Source: Gillisella terrae (lineage in GTDB: Bacteria > Pseudomonadota > Alphaproteobacteria > Rhizobiales > Rhizobiaceae). Taken from it: DNA of 64,000 nucleotides. The stretch lies in NCBI RefSeq assembly GCF_004801395.1, contig NZ_SSOA01000008.1, forward strand, positions 1 through 64,000, read 5' to 3'. Each line of letters begins with the position of its first letter. Within the stretch, counting starts at the first letter, position 1. A program made the position numbers and the translations under genes. The notes below the pieces were generated by a model that did not search any database, was not told where the DNA came from, and saw only the letters and a program-made list of their open reading frames with translations. Positions 1 through 7,244 of the stretch are shown here, piece by piece.

Positions 1-3
1 AAT

Positions 4-25
4 GGGTCGCTCAAGCGGCCCTTTT
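4..25 (+). terminator. Rho-independent terminator of a gene left of the window
   Basis: A 7-bp stem (bases 4-10 with 15-21, one T-G wobble) with loop TCAA is followed by TTTT. It most likely ends a transcript that enters the window from the left. Confidence 0.5.
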
Positions 26-39
26 GCATTCAAGCATAA

Positions 40-57
40 CGCGGGGTGGAGCAGCCC
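40..57 (+). repeat. Partial copy of the tRNA-fMet 5' end
   Basis: These 18 bases are identical to the first 18 bases of the tRNA gene at 142-218 and lie about 100 bp upstream of it. The sequence diverges straight after, so no second tRNA can fold. It is a remnant of a duplicated tRNA or the scar of a recombination event at the tRNA. Confidence 0.6.
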
Positions 58-141
58 CGTCCGATCACAGGAAGCATCGCTTCCGAGAACGGACAAAACA
101 AATAAACGACCGGGCTTCCGCCCAACGCCAGATCACTATTC

Positions 142-218
<77 letters not shown>

Positions 219-225
219 AATATCA

Positions 226-259
226 AAAAAACCCCGTAGCACATGCTGCGGGGTTTTTT
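226..259 (+). terminator. Terminator of the tRNA-fMet transcript
   Basis: ACCCCG(T)AGCA and its complement TGCT(G)CGGGGT form a GC-rich hairpin flanked by an A-run on the left and TTTTTT on the right. The symmetric flanks could let it work on both strands. Confidence 0.85.
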
Positions 260-478
260 GATTCTTGGGGTGGACTACACCAGAAACCAAATCGCGCGGT
301 CAACTTCCCGAGACCGCACGTTCAAGATCACTGGCTCTGAACAGCCCTTTCTGAACCAGAATATGTGAAGGTTAGAATCTGGGTTTGCTTACCGCTTCTG
401 TCCTCTCATGAATAATCACATCTGGCGCTTTTATCCCGCGTGGTCTAAGCCATCGCGGGTTTGGCATGGAGAGTAGCT

Positions 479-1717
479 GTGAGCGATATCGACAGGAAAC
501 GAGCGGAGAGGTTGATGGGGGAGGTCGGGCTGGATGCTTTAGTCTTGTTTCAGCCAGAAGCCTTTCAATATGCAATCGGGGCTTCTGCTGGCGTTGCCAC
601 GATGTGGGGTAGGGCGGGCGCTGCGATTGCGCTGGTACCAGCGGATGCGATCTCGCCCCTTGGCGCGATTGCAAGTGATCATGCCGCAGGGGGCGTACGT
701 CAGAAGGCACCCGATGTTGATCTTCGCACGCACCGTATATGGATCGATACGGTGGATCTCCTGGGGGTGAAGGATCCTGCTGACATTGACGATGCTTATA
801 GAGCTGCCGGAGGAGGGGGAGCGAGGCCGGAAACATTCGATCGCGCCGTCAGCTTCAATCTCTTGTCTGATCTGTTGAACGAACGAGGCCTGGGTGGCGG
901 AAAGATCGGGGTTGATCTCGAATTCATGCCTGCTGCCGATTTCGAGGCTTTGAAACGCGCCTTACCTCAAGTTCAGTGGGTTGATGGCTCACTCCTGTTG
1001 AGGCGCTTGCGCTCGGTCAAGACGCCGCGTGAAATAGCAAGGCTAAAGCGGGCGGCAATCGCCGCTGAGGGTGGGTTAAAGCGTATGATGGAGGCGGTTC
1101 GCCTGGAAGCATCTGTCAGAGATCTTTCCCAAGCCTGGCAGTCAGGTGCGCAAGATACGGCCACATCGGGTGATTTTACACTGAGTGGTCATTGGGATTT
1201 CATTTCTGTTGGGCCAAATCTTTCGGACGTGCGTGCCAAGGTCACGTCTGGTGCCCTTATCAAGGCAGACGTCGGAACGCTGGTGGAAGGCTATTCTTCT
1301 GATAGTGCCCGCACTTTTACCTATGGCCCGCCGTCGCCATTGGCGCGGGAGATCTTTAAAGCGCTCGAAACCGCTTTCCATGCCGGTCTCGAACAGATCA
1401 GACCGGGGAATAGTTTTGCGACGGTTCACGATGCAATGCTACGGTCCATGAGGCGCGATGGTTTTGGTGAATATTACAGGGGACATTTTGGGCACTCCGT
1501 TGGGGGTAGTGTCGGTATAGAGGAGTGGCCGTTCTTTTCGGCGAGCAACCAAGAGGTGATTGCGGCAGATATGGTGGTGGCGCTCGAAGCTCCATTCTAT
1601 GGCCAGAATTTCGGTGCGTTGATGATCGAAGATCAGTTTCTGGTGACTCCGCATGGAGCCGAATGCATGAACAGTTTGCCGCGCGGACTGATCGATCTTG
1701 CCAGACGCGATGTTTGA
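479..1717 (+). CDS. M24-family metallopeptidase (Xaa-Pro dipeptidase/aminopeptidase-like)
   Basis: A 412-aa protein with the pita-bread fold of Xaa-Pro peptidases: a creatinase-like N-terminal half (about 1-180) and an M24 catalytic half (about 190-412). All five metal ligands are in place: D264 and D275 (ADVGTLVEGYSSDSA), H339 (GHFGHSVGG), E370 (ALEAPFY) and E384 (MIEDQF). I chose the GTG at 479 because GGAGAG lies five bases before it; an in-frame TTG at 461 has no ribosome-binding site. It should hydrolyse dipeptides with proline or a related N-blocked amino acid in the cytoplasm; the substrate cannot be told. A second gene began 93 bp downstream but was destroyed by an insertion element, so this may be the first gene of a lost operon. 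Confidence 0.85.
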   Translation: MSDIDRKRAERLMGEVGLDALVLFQPEAFQYAIGASAGVATMWGRAGAAIALVPADAISPLGAIASDHAAGGVRQKAPDVDLRTHRIWIDTVDLLGVKDPADIDDAYRAAGGGGARPETFDRAVSFNLLSDLLNERGLGGGKIGVDLEFMPAADFEALKRALPQVQWVDGSLLLRRLRSVKTPREIARLKRAAIAAEGGLKRMMEAVRLEASVRDLSQAWQSGAQDTATSGDFTLSGHWDFISVGPNLSDVRAKVTSGALIKADVGTLVEGYSSDSARTFTYGPPSPLAREIFKALETAFHAGLEQIRPGNSFATVHDAMLRSMRRDGFGEYYRGHFGHSVGGSVGIEEWPFFSASNQEVIAADMVVALEAPFYGQNFGALMIEDQFLVTPHGAECMNSLPRGLIDLARRDV

Positions 1718-1810
1718 TGATGCGTCGCGATTGCGCGATGTTTGGCAAAGGCCCTTCCAATCTGCACTGTTCATCAATAATCATATCTATCAAAAGCCGG
1801 AGTTGCCCGC

Positions 1811-1852
1811 ATGAAAGCTGTTCTGATCGAAGTCGACTGCCCTTGCCCCTAA
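1811..1852 (+). pseudogene. 5' stub of a gene disrupted by an IS3-type element
   Basis: An ATG with a CGGAG ribosome-binding site 8-9 bases upstream opens a frame reading MKAVLIEVDCPCP, which runs straight into the left end of the insertion element and stops there. It looks like the beginning of a cytoplasmic enzyme gene, but 13 residues are too few to name it. No continuation is evident right of the element (2342-2657), so the rest of the gene was probably deleted. Confidence 0.5.
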
Positions 1853-2341
1853 GTTTTATCCAGTTTTGAGTTCGCTCCAGCGGTTTTGGTTTGCTGTATT
1901 TTGGTCAGTAGCGGCGGGTTGCGGTGCGGAGCCATTTCGGCTGCTTAAGCCCGCATCACTTTGCGGGTTTATTGCATGAGCGAAATCGGCAGGTGCCATC
2001 CAGCCGAGACCGGAGTGTGGCCGGTGATCATTGGCTGCCATCGGAACCAGCATCGGTGCTCGTGTACCTATTGCTCGCTTGCGACCGCCGCGCTTGTGCA
2101 CTGTCAGCTTCGCGTTCTCGTCCTTCAGTGTCTTAAGCCGCTTGGCTTCCGAAACGTCCATGCCGCCGTATTTGGCCTTCCATTTATAGATGCTGACGGC
2201 AAAGCTCCAACACAGGCGTGCCGGCCTCATGCTCCTTCAATATCCCGATAATCTGCTCGTCTGTAAAACGGTTGCGCTTCATTCTCTGATCCTCTCAATC
2301 GGCCAGAGCTTACTTCAAAATCTATTCGTTCTAAGGGGCCA
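1844..2341 (-). mobile_element. Decayed IS3-family insertion sequence
   Basis: About 498 bp bounded by imperfect inverted ends: TGCCCCTAAG at the left and, on the opposite strand, TGGCCCCTTAG at the right, both followed by an AGTTTT/AGATTTT-like stretch. Inside lie fused fragments of an OrfA/OrfB transposase. Intact elements of this type are about 1.2 kb, so more than half is missing. No clear target-site duplication is left. The element cannot move by itself. Confidence 0.7.
1856..2282 (-). pseudogene. IS3-family transposase remnant (OrfA-OrfB deletion fusion)
   Basis: The frame begins at the ATG on the minus strand at 2282 (MKRNRFTDEQIIGILKEHEA), the classic start of OrfA with its helix-turn-helix. 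A small deletion near 2200 shifts the frame (stop after LELCRQHL), but the next frame continues with SIYKWKAKYGGMDVSEAKRL, the second half of the OrfA DNA-binding region. After a further jump the sequence matches only the OrfB C-terminus (NDHRPHSGLGWMAPADFA). The integrase core with its DDE residues is lost. A clear non-functional fossil. Confidence 0.8.
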
Positions 2342-2392
2342 GGTCACGACGAACAGGAATCCGACTGCCTACGGATGGGTAAAGGTTTTATG

Positions 2393-2402
2393 AAAATATT
2401 TT
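2393..2402. promoter_or_regulatory. Palindromic site AAAATATTTT, copy 1
   Basis: Perfect 10-bp palindrome preceded by TG, 256 bp before the mannosidase start. The 12-mer TGAAAATATTTT also occurs at 2572-2583 and 7135-7146. Candidate operator; the regulator is unknown and is not encoded next to it. Confidence 0.35.
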
Positions 2403-2573
2403 CTGTATTGAAATTGAAGGCAAAAGCGAAGCGAGTGTTCGCAAGAGGCTTGTAACACGCTATTGGTGGTATATGATCGTGTTTCATGCCATTGGCTTGG
2501 TGTTTCAGGGAGGAGATAAAGCTATGTTCGGGATGGAAGCCAATTCCTATTCACAATTATCGCAGTGATAGTG

Positions 2574-2583
2574 AAAATATTTT
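2574..2583. promoter_or_regulatory. Palindromic site AAAATATTTT, copy 2
   Basis: Second perfect copy, 75 bp before the mannosidase start codon, nested within GTGAAA (2571-2576) and TTTCAC (2589-2594). The position near a start codon suits a repressor site. Confidence 0.4.
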
Positions 2584-2657
2584 TTTAATTTCACAGTTTG
2601 ATGGCTTGTCCAGCAGATTGATCGACGCCGCTTTTGATGATGCAGGATTGAAAATCC

Positions 2658-5600
2658 ATGAACCGAATCCGTAAACTCGACCACCTCCTGTCTCGTCTTC
2701 GGGAGCGTGTGTTTTTATCACTGGATTGCGATGTGCCGCTGGTGTTTCGCCAAGCCTTGTCCGGTGAGCGCGCAGCGGTGGCCTTGGAAAGTCGCGAGGG
2801 CTGGATACCGGTGTCGCGGGATCTGGTATGGGGTGAGCCAGATGGATATTACTGGTTTGGCGGTTCTGCGATTTTGCCGGCCGCCGCCGAGGGGCGTCGC
2901 ATTGTCTGTCGGGTGGAAGCGGCGTTTGGCTCCGTGATGGGGCGGTGCGATCCGCAATGTCTGGTGCGCGTTAATGGACGCATCCAGCAGGGTGTTGATG
3001 GCAATCACCGGGAGTTTCTGCTGACGAACAGTGGCAAAGCGGGTGAGCAGTTCGATATTCTGATTGAGGCGGGCACGATTGAAGATCGTCGTCAGCTGGG
3101 GTTTGCGCTGCAAATGCAGGTGCATGATCTGGAGGTCGAGAACCTTTACTATGATCTGCGCGTGCCGCTGGATGTGGCGCGTTTGCTGAAAGAAGATGAT
3201 CCGCGCCGTCATTTCATTTTGGGACGCTTGAATGCAGCCATTGATGTGCTGGATTTGCGCCCCGGCAATGATGCGCGCTTCAAGGCTTCGGTGGCTGCGG
3301 CGAGAGAGGTCGCGGCTGCGATCTATCAGGCGGTCGATTTCGAGGAAAAGCCGGTGATTGTTGCCACCGGCCATACGCATATTGACGTGGCATGGCTTTG
3401 GCGGGTGCGTGAAACGCGCCAGAAAATGGCCCGTTCCATGGCCACGGCTCTGTCCTTGATGCAGGATTTTCCCGATTACCAGTTCATGTATAACCAATGC
3501 GTGCTTTTGGATTATCTGCGCGAGGATTATCCCGAACTGTTCAGCCGCATCAAGGCTGAGGTTAAAACTGGCCGCTTTGAAATTGAAGGCGCGCTTTGGT
3601 TGGAGCCGGATGTGAACATCACCGGCGGCGAGGCGCTGGTGCGCCACATTCTCTATGGTGTGCGCTATCATCAGAAGACGTTTGATGTCCGGCCTCGGAT
3701 GATCTGGCTGCCCGATACTTTTGGCTATTCGGCTGCTTTGCCGCAGCTGATGGCAAAATCCGGGCTGGATAGTTTTGTGACTCATAAACTGTCATGGAAT
3801 GACACCAACCGGATGCCGAACGAGACCATGTTCTGGCAGGGCATTGATGGCTCACAGGTGGTGGCCTATTTCCTGACCACTCAGCCTTATGATTCCCAGA
3901 CCTATAACACCACCTATTGCCCCAATCTCAAGCCAACCCATGTGATGGGGACGTGGCGGCGTCATGGCCAGCAGGATTTGAATTCTGAACTGTTTCTGGT
4001 CTACGGCCATGGCGATGGCGGCGGCGGCCCGACCCGCGAAATGCTGCACAATATTCGTCGCATGGAGCAGGGGATTCCGGGCTGCCCGACAGTAAAACAC
4101 GCGCCGATGAGGCCGTTTTTTGAAGGCCTGATTGGCCGTATGCAGGCCAATCCAGAGCGTTATCCGGTGTGGGTGGGTGAGCTTTATGCGGAATTCCATC
4201 GTGGTACACTGACATCTGTTGCCAAAAACAAGCGCCATAACCGCAAGGCCGAGATTGAGCTGCGCGAATTGGAAACCTTGGCGGTGATGGCGCAGGTGCA
4301 GACCGGGGCGGCCTATCCCGCACAGGCTCTCAGAGCGCTGTGGGATATTGTGATGCTCAATCAGTTTCATGATATTTTGCCCGGTTCCTCGATTGGGGCG
4401 GTTTATGACGATAGTGATGTCGATTACGCCCGCTTTTTCGATGAGGCGAGTGTGCTGAAGCAATCTTTGCTGTCAGTATTGCCGCGCACCTCCGATGTGG
4501 TTGTGTTGAATGCCACGGCCCGCGCCCGCAGCGGTTTGATTTGCGATGATCAAAGCTTTGCCGCTCATGCCGAGCAGGTTCTTGTCGGTGCAGATGGAAA
4601 AACCCGTTTTGCGGCAATGGCGAGCGATGTTGCGCCGCTTGCTTTGGCAGAGCCTGCGACCGTGGTTTTACCGGTTGTTGCAGATGACCGGCTTTCGGTT
4701 TCGGTGCAGCACTTGACCAATGGTCTGGTGTCGGTGCGGTTTGATGAGGCCGGGCGCATCACAGCGTTGGTGGATGCAAAAACCGGGCGTGATATTTTGC
4801 CGCGCGGTGCTTTGGCCAACCGTTTGCAAGCCTTTCGCGATATGCCTGCCCAGTTTGACGCCTGGGATATTGATGATGATTTTGAAGATCAGATCTTTGA
4901 AATTGATCAGCTTGTGCGCGCAGAGGTGGTTGAAACAGGCCCCTTGCGGGCCGCAATCCGGTTTGAGTGGGCCTATGAGCGCTCAAAACTGGTGCAGGTC
5001 GTGTCTCTGCTGGCCGGTGCGCGGCAGGTGGAGATTGATACATTCATCGATTGGCATGAGCATAATACGTTGGTGAAAGCGGCGTTTCCGCTGGCCATCA
5101 ACGCGGCGGCGGTGGATGCCGAAATTCAGTTTGGCCATGTCAAGCGCGCCACGCATCGCAACACATCCTGGGATCGTGCCCGCTTTGAATGCTCCATGCA
5201 GCGTTGGGTGGATATGAGCGAGCCGGATTTTGGTGTCGCGCTGCTCAATGATTGCAAATATGGTTATGATGCCAAAGGCACAGAGCTGCGCCTGACCTTG
5301 CTGCGCTCCCCCACCTATCCGTGGCCGGAGGCCGATCAGGGCGAGCACCATTTCCGCTATGCCTTGTTCATCCATGATGGCGACAAGAATGCGGTTCATT
5401 GCGCCGCTGAAGATTTCAACATGCCGCTTCGGCTGTTGCGCGGTGCGGTCAGCCCTGTTGCGGCAGATGTGTCGACAACGCCCCTGATTGAGGTGAAGAC
5501 AAAAAATATCACGCTGGAAGCGGTTAAAAAGGCCGAGGACGATGATGGTGTGATCATTCGCCTGTGGGAGACAACGGGCGCGCGCCAATCCGCACATCTT

Positions 5601-5753
5601 GTGCCGGATGCACGTTTCAAAACGGCGAAGATTGTTGATCTGCTGGAAGAGGGCGGAGAAGCATTCGCTATTGGTAAGGATGGGCTAACGCTCACCTTCA
5701 TGCCGTTTGAAGTCATCACGTTGAAATTGTCACAGCAACAGATTGCGCCGTAA
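2658..5753 (+). CDS. Alpha-mannosidase, glycoside hydrolase family 38
   Basis: A 1031-aa protein without signal peptide, so cytoplasmic. The order is: an N-terminal beta domain (about 1-220), the GH38 catalytic domain starting at GHTHIDVAWLW (238-248; H239 and D241-D243 region bind zinc), the nucleophile D353 in WLPDTFGYS, the metal/acid motif YGHGDGGGGPTREML, a helical middle domain (about 520-600) and C-terminal beta domains. Length fits bacterial GH38 enzymes (about 1000 aa). It should release terminal mannose from mannosides retained in the cell. It heads a plus-strand group with a PHP hydrolase and an ABC importer, which suggests imported mannosides are its substrates. The ribosome-binding site is weak (AGGA, 11 bases upstream). 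Confidence 0.92.
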   Translation: MNRIRKLDHLLSRLRERVFLSLDCDVPLVFRQALSGERAAVALESREGWIPVSRDLVWGEPDGYYWFGGSAILPAAAEGRRIVCRVEAAFGSVMGRCDPQCLVRVNGRIQQGVDGNHREFLLTNSGKAGEQFDILIEAGTIEDRRQLGFALQMQVHDLEVENLYYDLRVPLDVARLLKEDDPRRHFILGRLNAAIDVLDLRPGNDARFKASVAAAREVAAAIYQAVDFEEKPVIVATGHTHIDVAWLWRVRETRQKMARSMATALSLMQDFPDYQFMYNQCVLLDYLREDYPELFSRIKAEVKTGRFEIEGALWLEPDVNITGGEALVRHILYGVRYHQKTFDVRPRMIWLPDTFGYSAALPQLMAKSGLDSFVTHKLSWNDTNRMPNETMFWQGIDGSQVVAYFLTTQPYDSQTYNTTYCPNLKPTHVMGTWRRHGQQDLNSELFLVYGHGDGGGGPTREMLHNIRRMEQGIPGCPTVKHAPMRPFFEGLIGRMQANPERYPVWVGELYAEFHRGTLTSVAKNKRHNRKAEIELRELETLAVMAQVQTGAAYPAQALRALWDIVMLNQFHDILPGSSIGAVYDDSDVDYARFFDEASVLKQSLLSVLPRTSDVVVLNATARARSGLICDDQSFAAHAEQVLVGADGKTRFAAMASDVAPLALAEPATVVLPVVADDRLSVSVQHLTNGLVSVRFDEAGRITALVDAKTGRDILPRGALANRLQAFRDMPAQFDAWDIDDDFEDQIFEIDQLVRAEVVETGPLRAAIRFEWAYERSKLVQVVSLLAGARQVEIDTFIDWHEHNTLVKAAFPLAINAAAVDAEIQFGHVKRATHRNTSWDRARFECSMQRWVDMSEPDFGVALLNDCKYGYDAKGTELRLTLLRSPTYPWPEADQGEHHFRYALFIHDGDKNAVHCAAEDFNMPLRLLRGAVSPVAADVSTTPLIEVKTKNITLEAVKKAEDDDGVIIRLWETTGARQSAHLVPDARFKTAKIVDLLEEGGEAFAIGKDGLTLTFMPFEVITLKLSQQQIAP

Positions 5754-5826
5754 CACGTCAACGTTTTCAGGCAAAGGCGCAAACCCGCGCCTGAGAAGGC
5801 AAACAGCACACAATATTTTTGAAGTT

Positions 5827-5849
5827 GCCCGGTTCAAGATGAACCGGGC
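5827..5849 (+). other. Hairpin between mannosidase and PHP hydrolase genes
   Basis: Perfect 9-bp inverted repeat GCCCGGTTC / GAACCGGGC with a 5-nt loop, 78 bp after the mannosidase stop and 27 bp before the next start. There is no T-run, so it is more likely an mRNA-stabilising or processing hairpin than a terminator. Confidence 0.5.
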
Positions 5850-5875
5850 AGAATCTCGTGTCGAGGGAGAGCGAC

Positions 5876-7108
5876 GTGGATACCTATCAAGATTTTCATC
5901 ACATCATCGATCAGTTTCCGGAGGGCGAAAAATCCTTCATCGAAATTCCGTTTGAGGTTGGGGCGGATATCGAGCGGATTGATGTCAGCTATCACTTTCC
6001 TTTTGGTGGTGGTGGCAGCGTGATTGATCTTGGGGTTGCCCAGCATGGTCGCATGCGCGGCTGGACCGGGGCCGAGCGCGGCCATATCACGCTGGAAGCA
6101 GATCGTGCCACGCCCGGTTATGATAAAGGGCCGTTGCAAGGGTTCTGGCATGTGGTGCTGGGCATTGTCAAAATTGGCCCCGATTGCAAGGTGGATCTGC
6201 ATATACGGCTGACGCCCAAACGGCAGCGCTGGCTGGTGGGCGATCTGCACAGCCACTCGGAACACTCCGATGGCGGGGTGACCGTGCTGGATGCGATTTA
6301 TCGGGCGCGGGCATCCCGGCTCGATTTTGTGTCGATTACCGACCACAACACGGTGTCGCAAAATGCCATTTGCCCCGATGATCCGGGCATATTGGTCATT
6401 CCGGCGATGGAGTTGACGTCTTTTTACGGCCATACCAATTTCCACGGGTTGGCCCAGCCGCTCGAGGACTGGCGTTGTCGCTCGCCGAAAGACGTGGCAG
6501 ACAAAATGCAGGAAGCGCACGATAAAGGGGCGACGATTGTCATCAATCATCCGTTCCAGAATTCCGCCGGTGGTCGCTGGCAATCCGGTTTTGATGTGGC
6601 CTTTGATGCCTATGAAATCTGGAATGGCAACTGGTCGGTGATGAACGAGCAAGGGCTGGCCTTCTGGCAGGAATTGCTGGTCGCTGGCCGTCGCATTCCA
6701 GCCACGGGTGGCAGTGATTTTCATTTAAAGAACCGCCGCCGCCATGGCTATCCCGCCAATAATCTCTATGCCGATAGCGGCTCGATTGCCGATATTCTCA
6801 AAGCCGTGCGCGATGGGCGCAATGTTGTCACCGCATCACCGGATGCGGTGATGGTGACGCCGCGGGGCGATGGCAGCCCGGTGTTTGGTGATCGGGTGGC
6901 CGCAGGCACAGCTTTGACATTTGCGTTTACCGGTCTTGTGGAAGGTGACGAAATTCGGGTTATCACCGAAGAGGGGGTGGTTGGCCATCGCCACGCTGAT
7001 CAAACTACAATGACATTGGAGCGAACCTTCTCCGGCCGCTTTTTGCGCTTCGAGGTCTGGCGCGATCAAGCGCCGCAGCTGTTCACCAATCCCTTCTATG
7101 CGGAATAA
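5876..7108 (+). CDS. CehA/McbA-type metallohydrolase with PHP domain
   Basis: A 410-aa protein. An N-terminal beta-rich part (about 1-118) precedes a PHP metal-dependent phosphoesterase-like domain with the full metal-binding set: GDLHSHSEHSDG, TDHNT, AMELTSFYGHTNFHG, INHP and GGSDFH. A C-terminal beta-sandwich (about 320-410) follows. The GTG at 5876 is preferred because GGGAGAG sits six bases ahead; an in-frame GTG at 5858 overlaps that site. No signal peptide. Family members hydrolyse phosphoesters or carbamate-type bonds, so the substrate stays open. Its place between mannosidase and importer suggests it removes a decoration such as a phosphodiester from the imported mannoside; this is inference. 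Confidence 0.8.
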   Translation: MDTYQDFHHIIDQFPEGEKSFIEIPFEVGADIERIDVSYHFPFGGGGSVIDLGVAQHGRMRGWTGAERGHITLEADRATPGYDKGPLQGFWHVVLGIVKIGPDCKVDLHIRLTPKRQRWLVGDLHSHSEHSDGGVTVLDAIYRARASRLDFVSITDHNTVSQNAICPDDPGILVIPAMELTSFYGHTNFHGLAQPLEDWRCRSPKDVADKMQEAHDKGATIVINHPFQNSAGGRWQSGFDVAFDAYEIWNGNWSVMNEQGLAFWQELLVAGRRIPATGGSDFHLKNRRRHGYPANNLYADSGSIADILKAVRDGRNVVTASPDAVMVTPRGDGSPVFGDRVAAGTALTFAFTGLVEGDEIRVITEEGVVGHRHADQTTMTLERTFSGRFLRFEVWRDQAPQLFTNPFYAE

Positions 7109-7136
7109 ATATATTTTTTTGACAGAAAATGAAATG

Positions 7137-7146
7137 AAAATATTTT
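7137..7146. promoter_or_regulatory. Palindromic site AAAATATTTT, copy 3
   Basis: Perfect copy preceded by TG in the 136-bp gap before the solute-binding-protein gene, 99 bp before its start codon. It shows that this gap carries a second regulated promoter in the cluster. Confidence 0.4.
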
Positions 7147-7244
7147 TGTTCTTGATTTTTCGAGAGCGATCTACGAGCCTGTCTTAAAGGACGATTTTGC
7201 CCCCCATTGGAGGTGTGGGGTAGAATTTGGAAGAGGAGGGAAAC

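Larger units (their letters stand above)
2342..2657 (+). other. Intergenic region with probable promoter of the mannosidase operon
   Basis: A 316-bp stretch of low GC between the IS remnant and the mannosidase gene. I see no convincing gene: the short frame at 2486-2674 has no ribosome-binding site and no recognisable sequence. It holds two copies of TGAAAATATTTT (listed separately). The second sits in a wider inverted repeat GTGAAA...TTTCAC at 2571-2594. Confidence 0.5.

Noticed and set aside
296-317. GCGGTC/GACCGC inverted repeat upstream of the M24 peptidase gene
   Set aside because: Six-base arms with a ten-base spacer and no fit to a known operator; could be chance in GC-rich DNA.
2486-2674. 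62-codon open frame before the mannosidase
   Set aside because: No ribosome-binding site, no recognisable sequence, overlaps the mannosidase start and the candidate operator.
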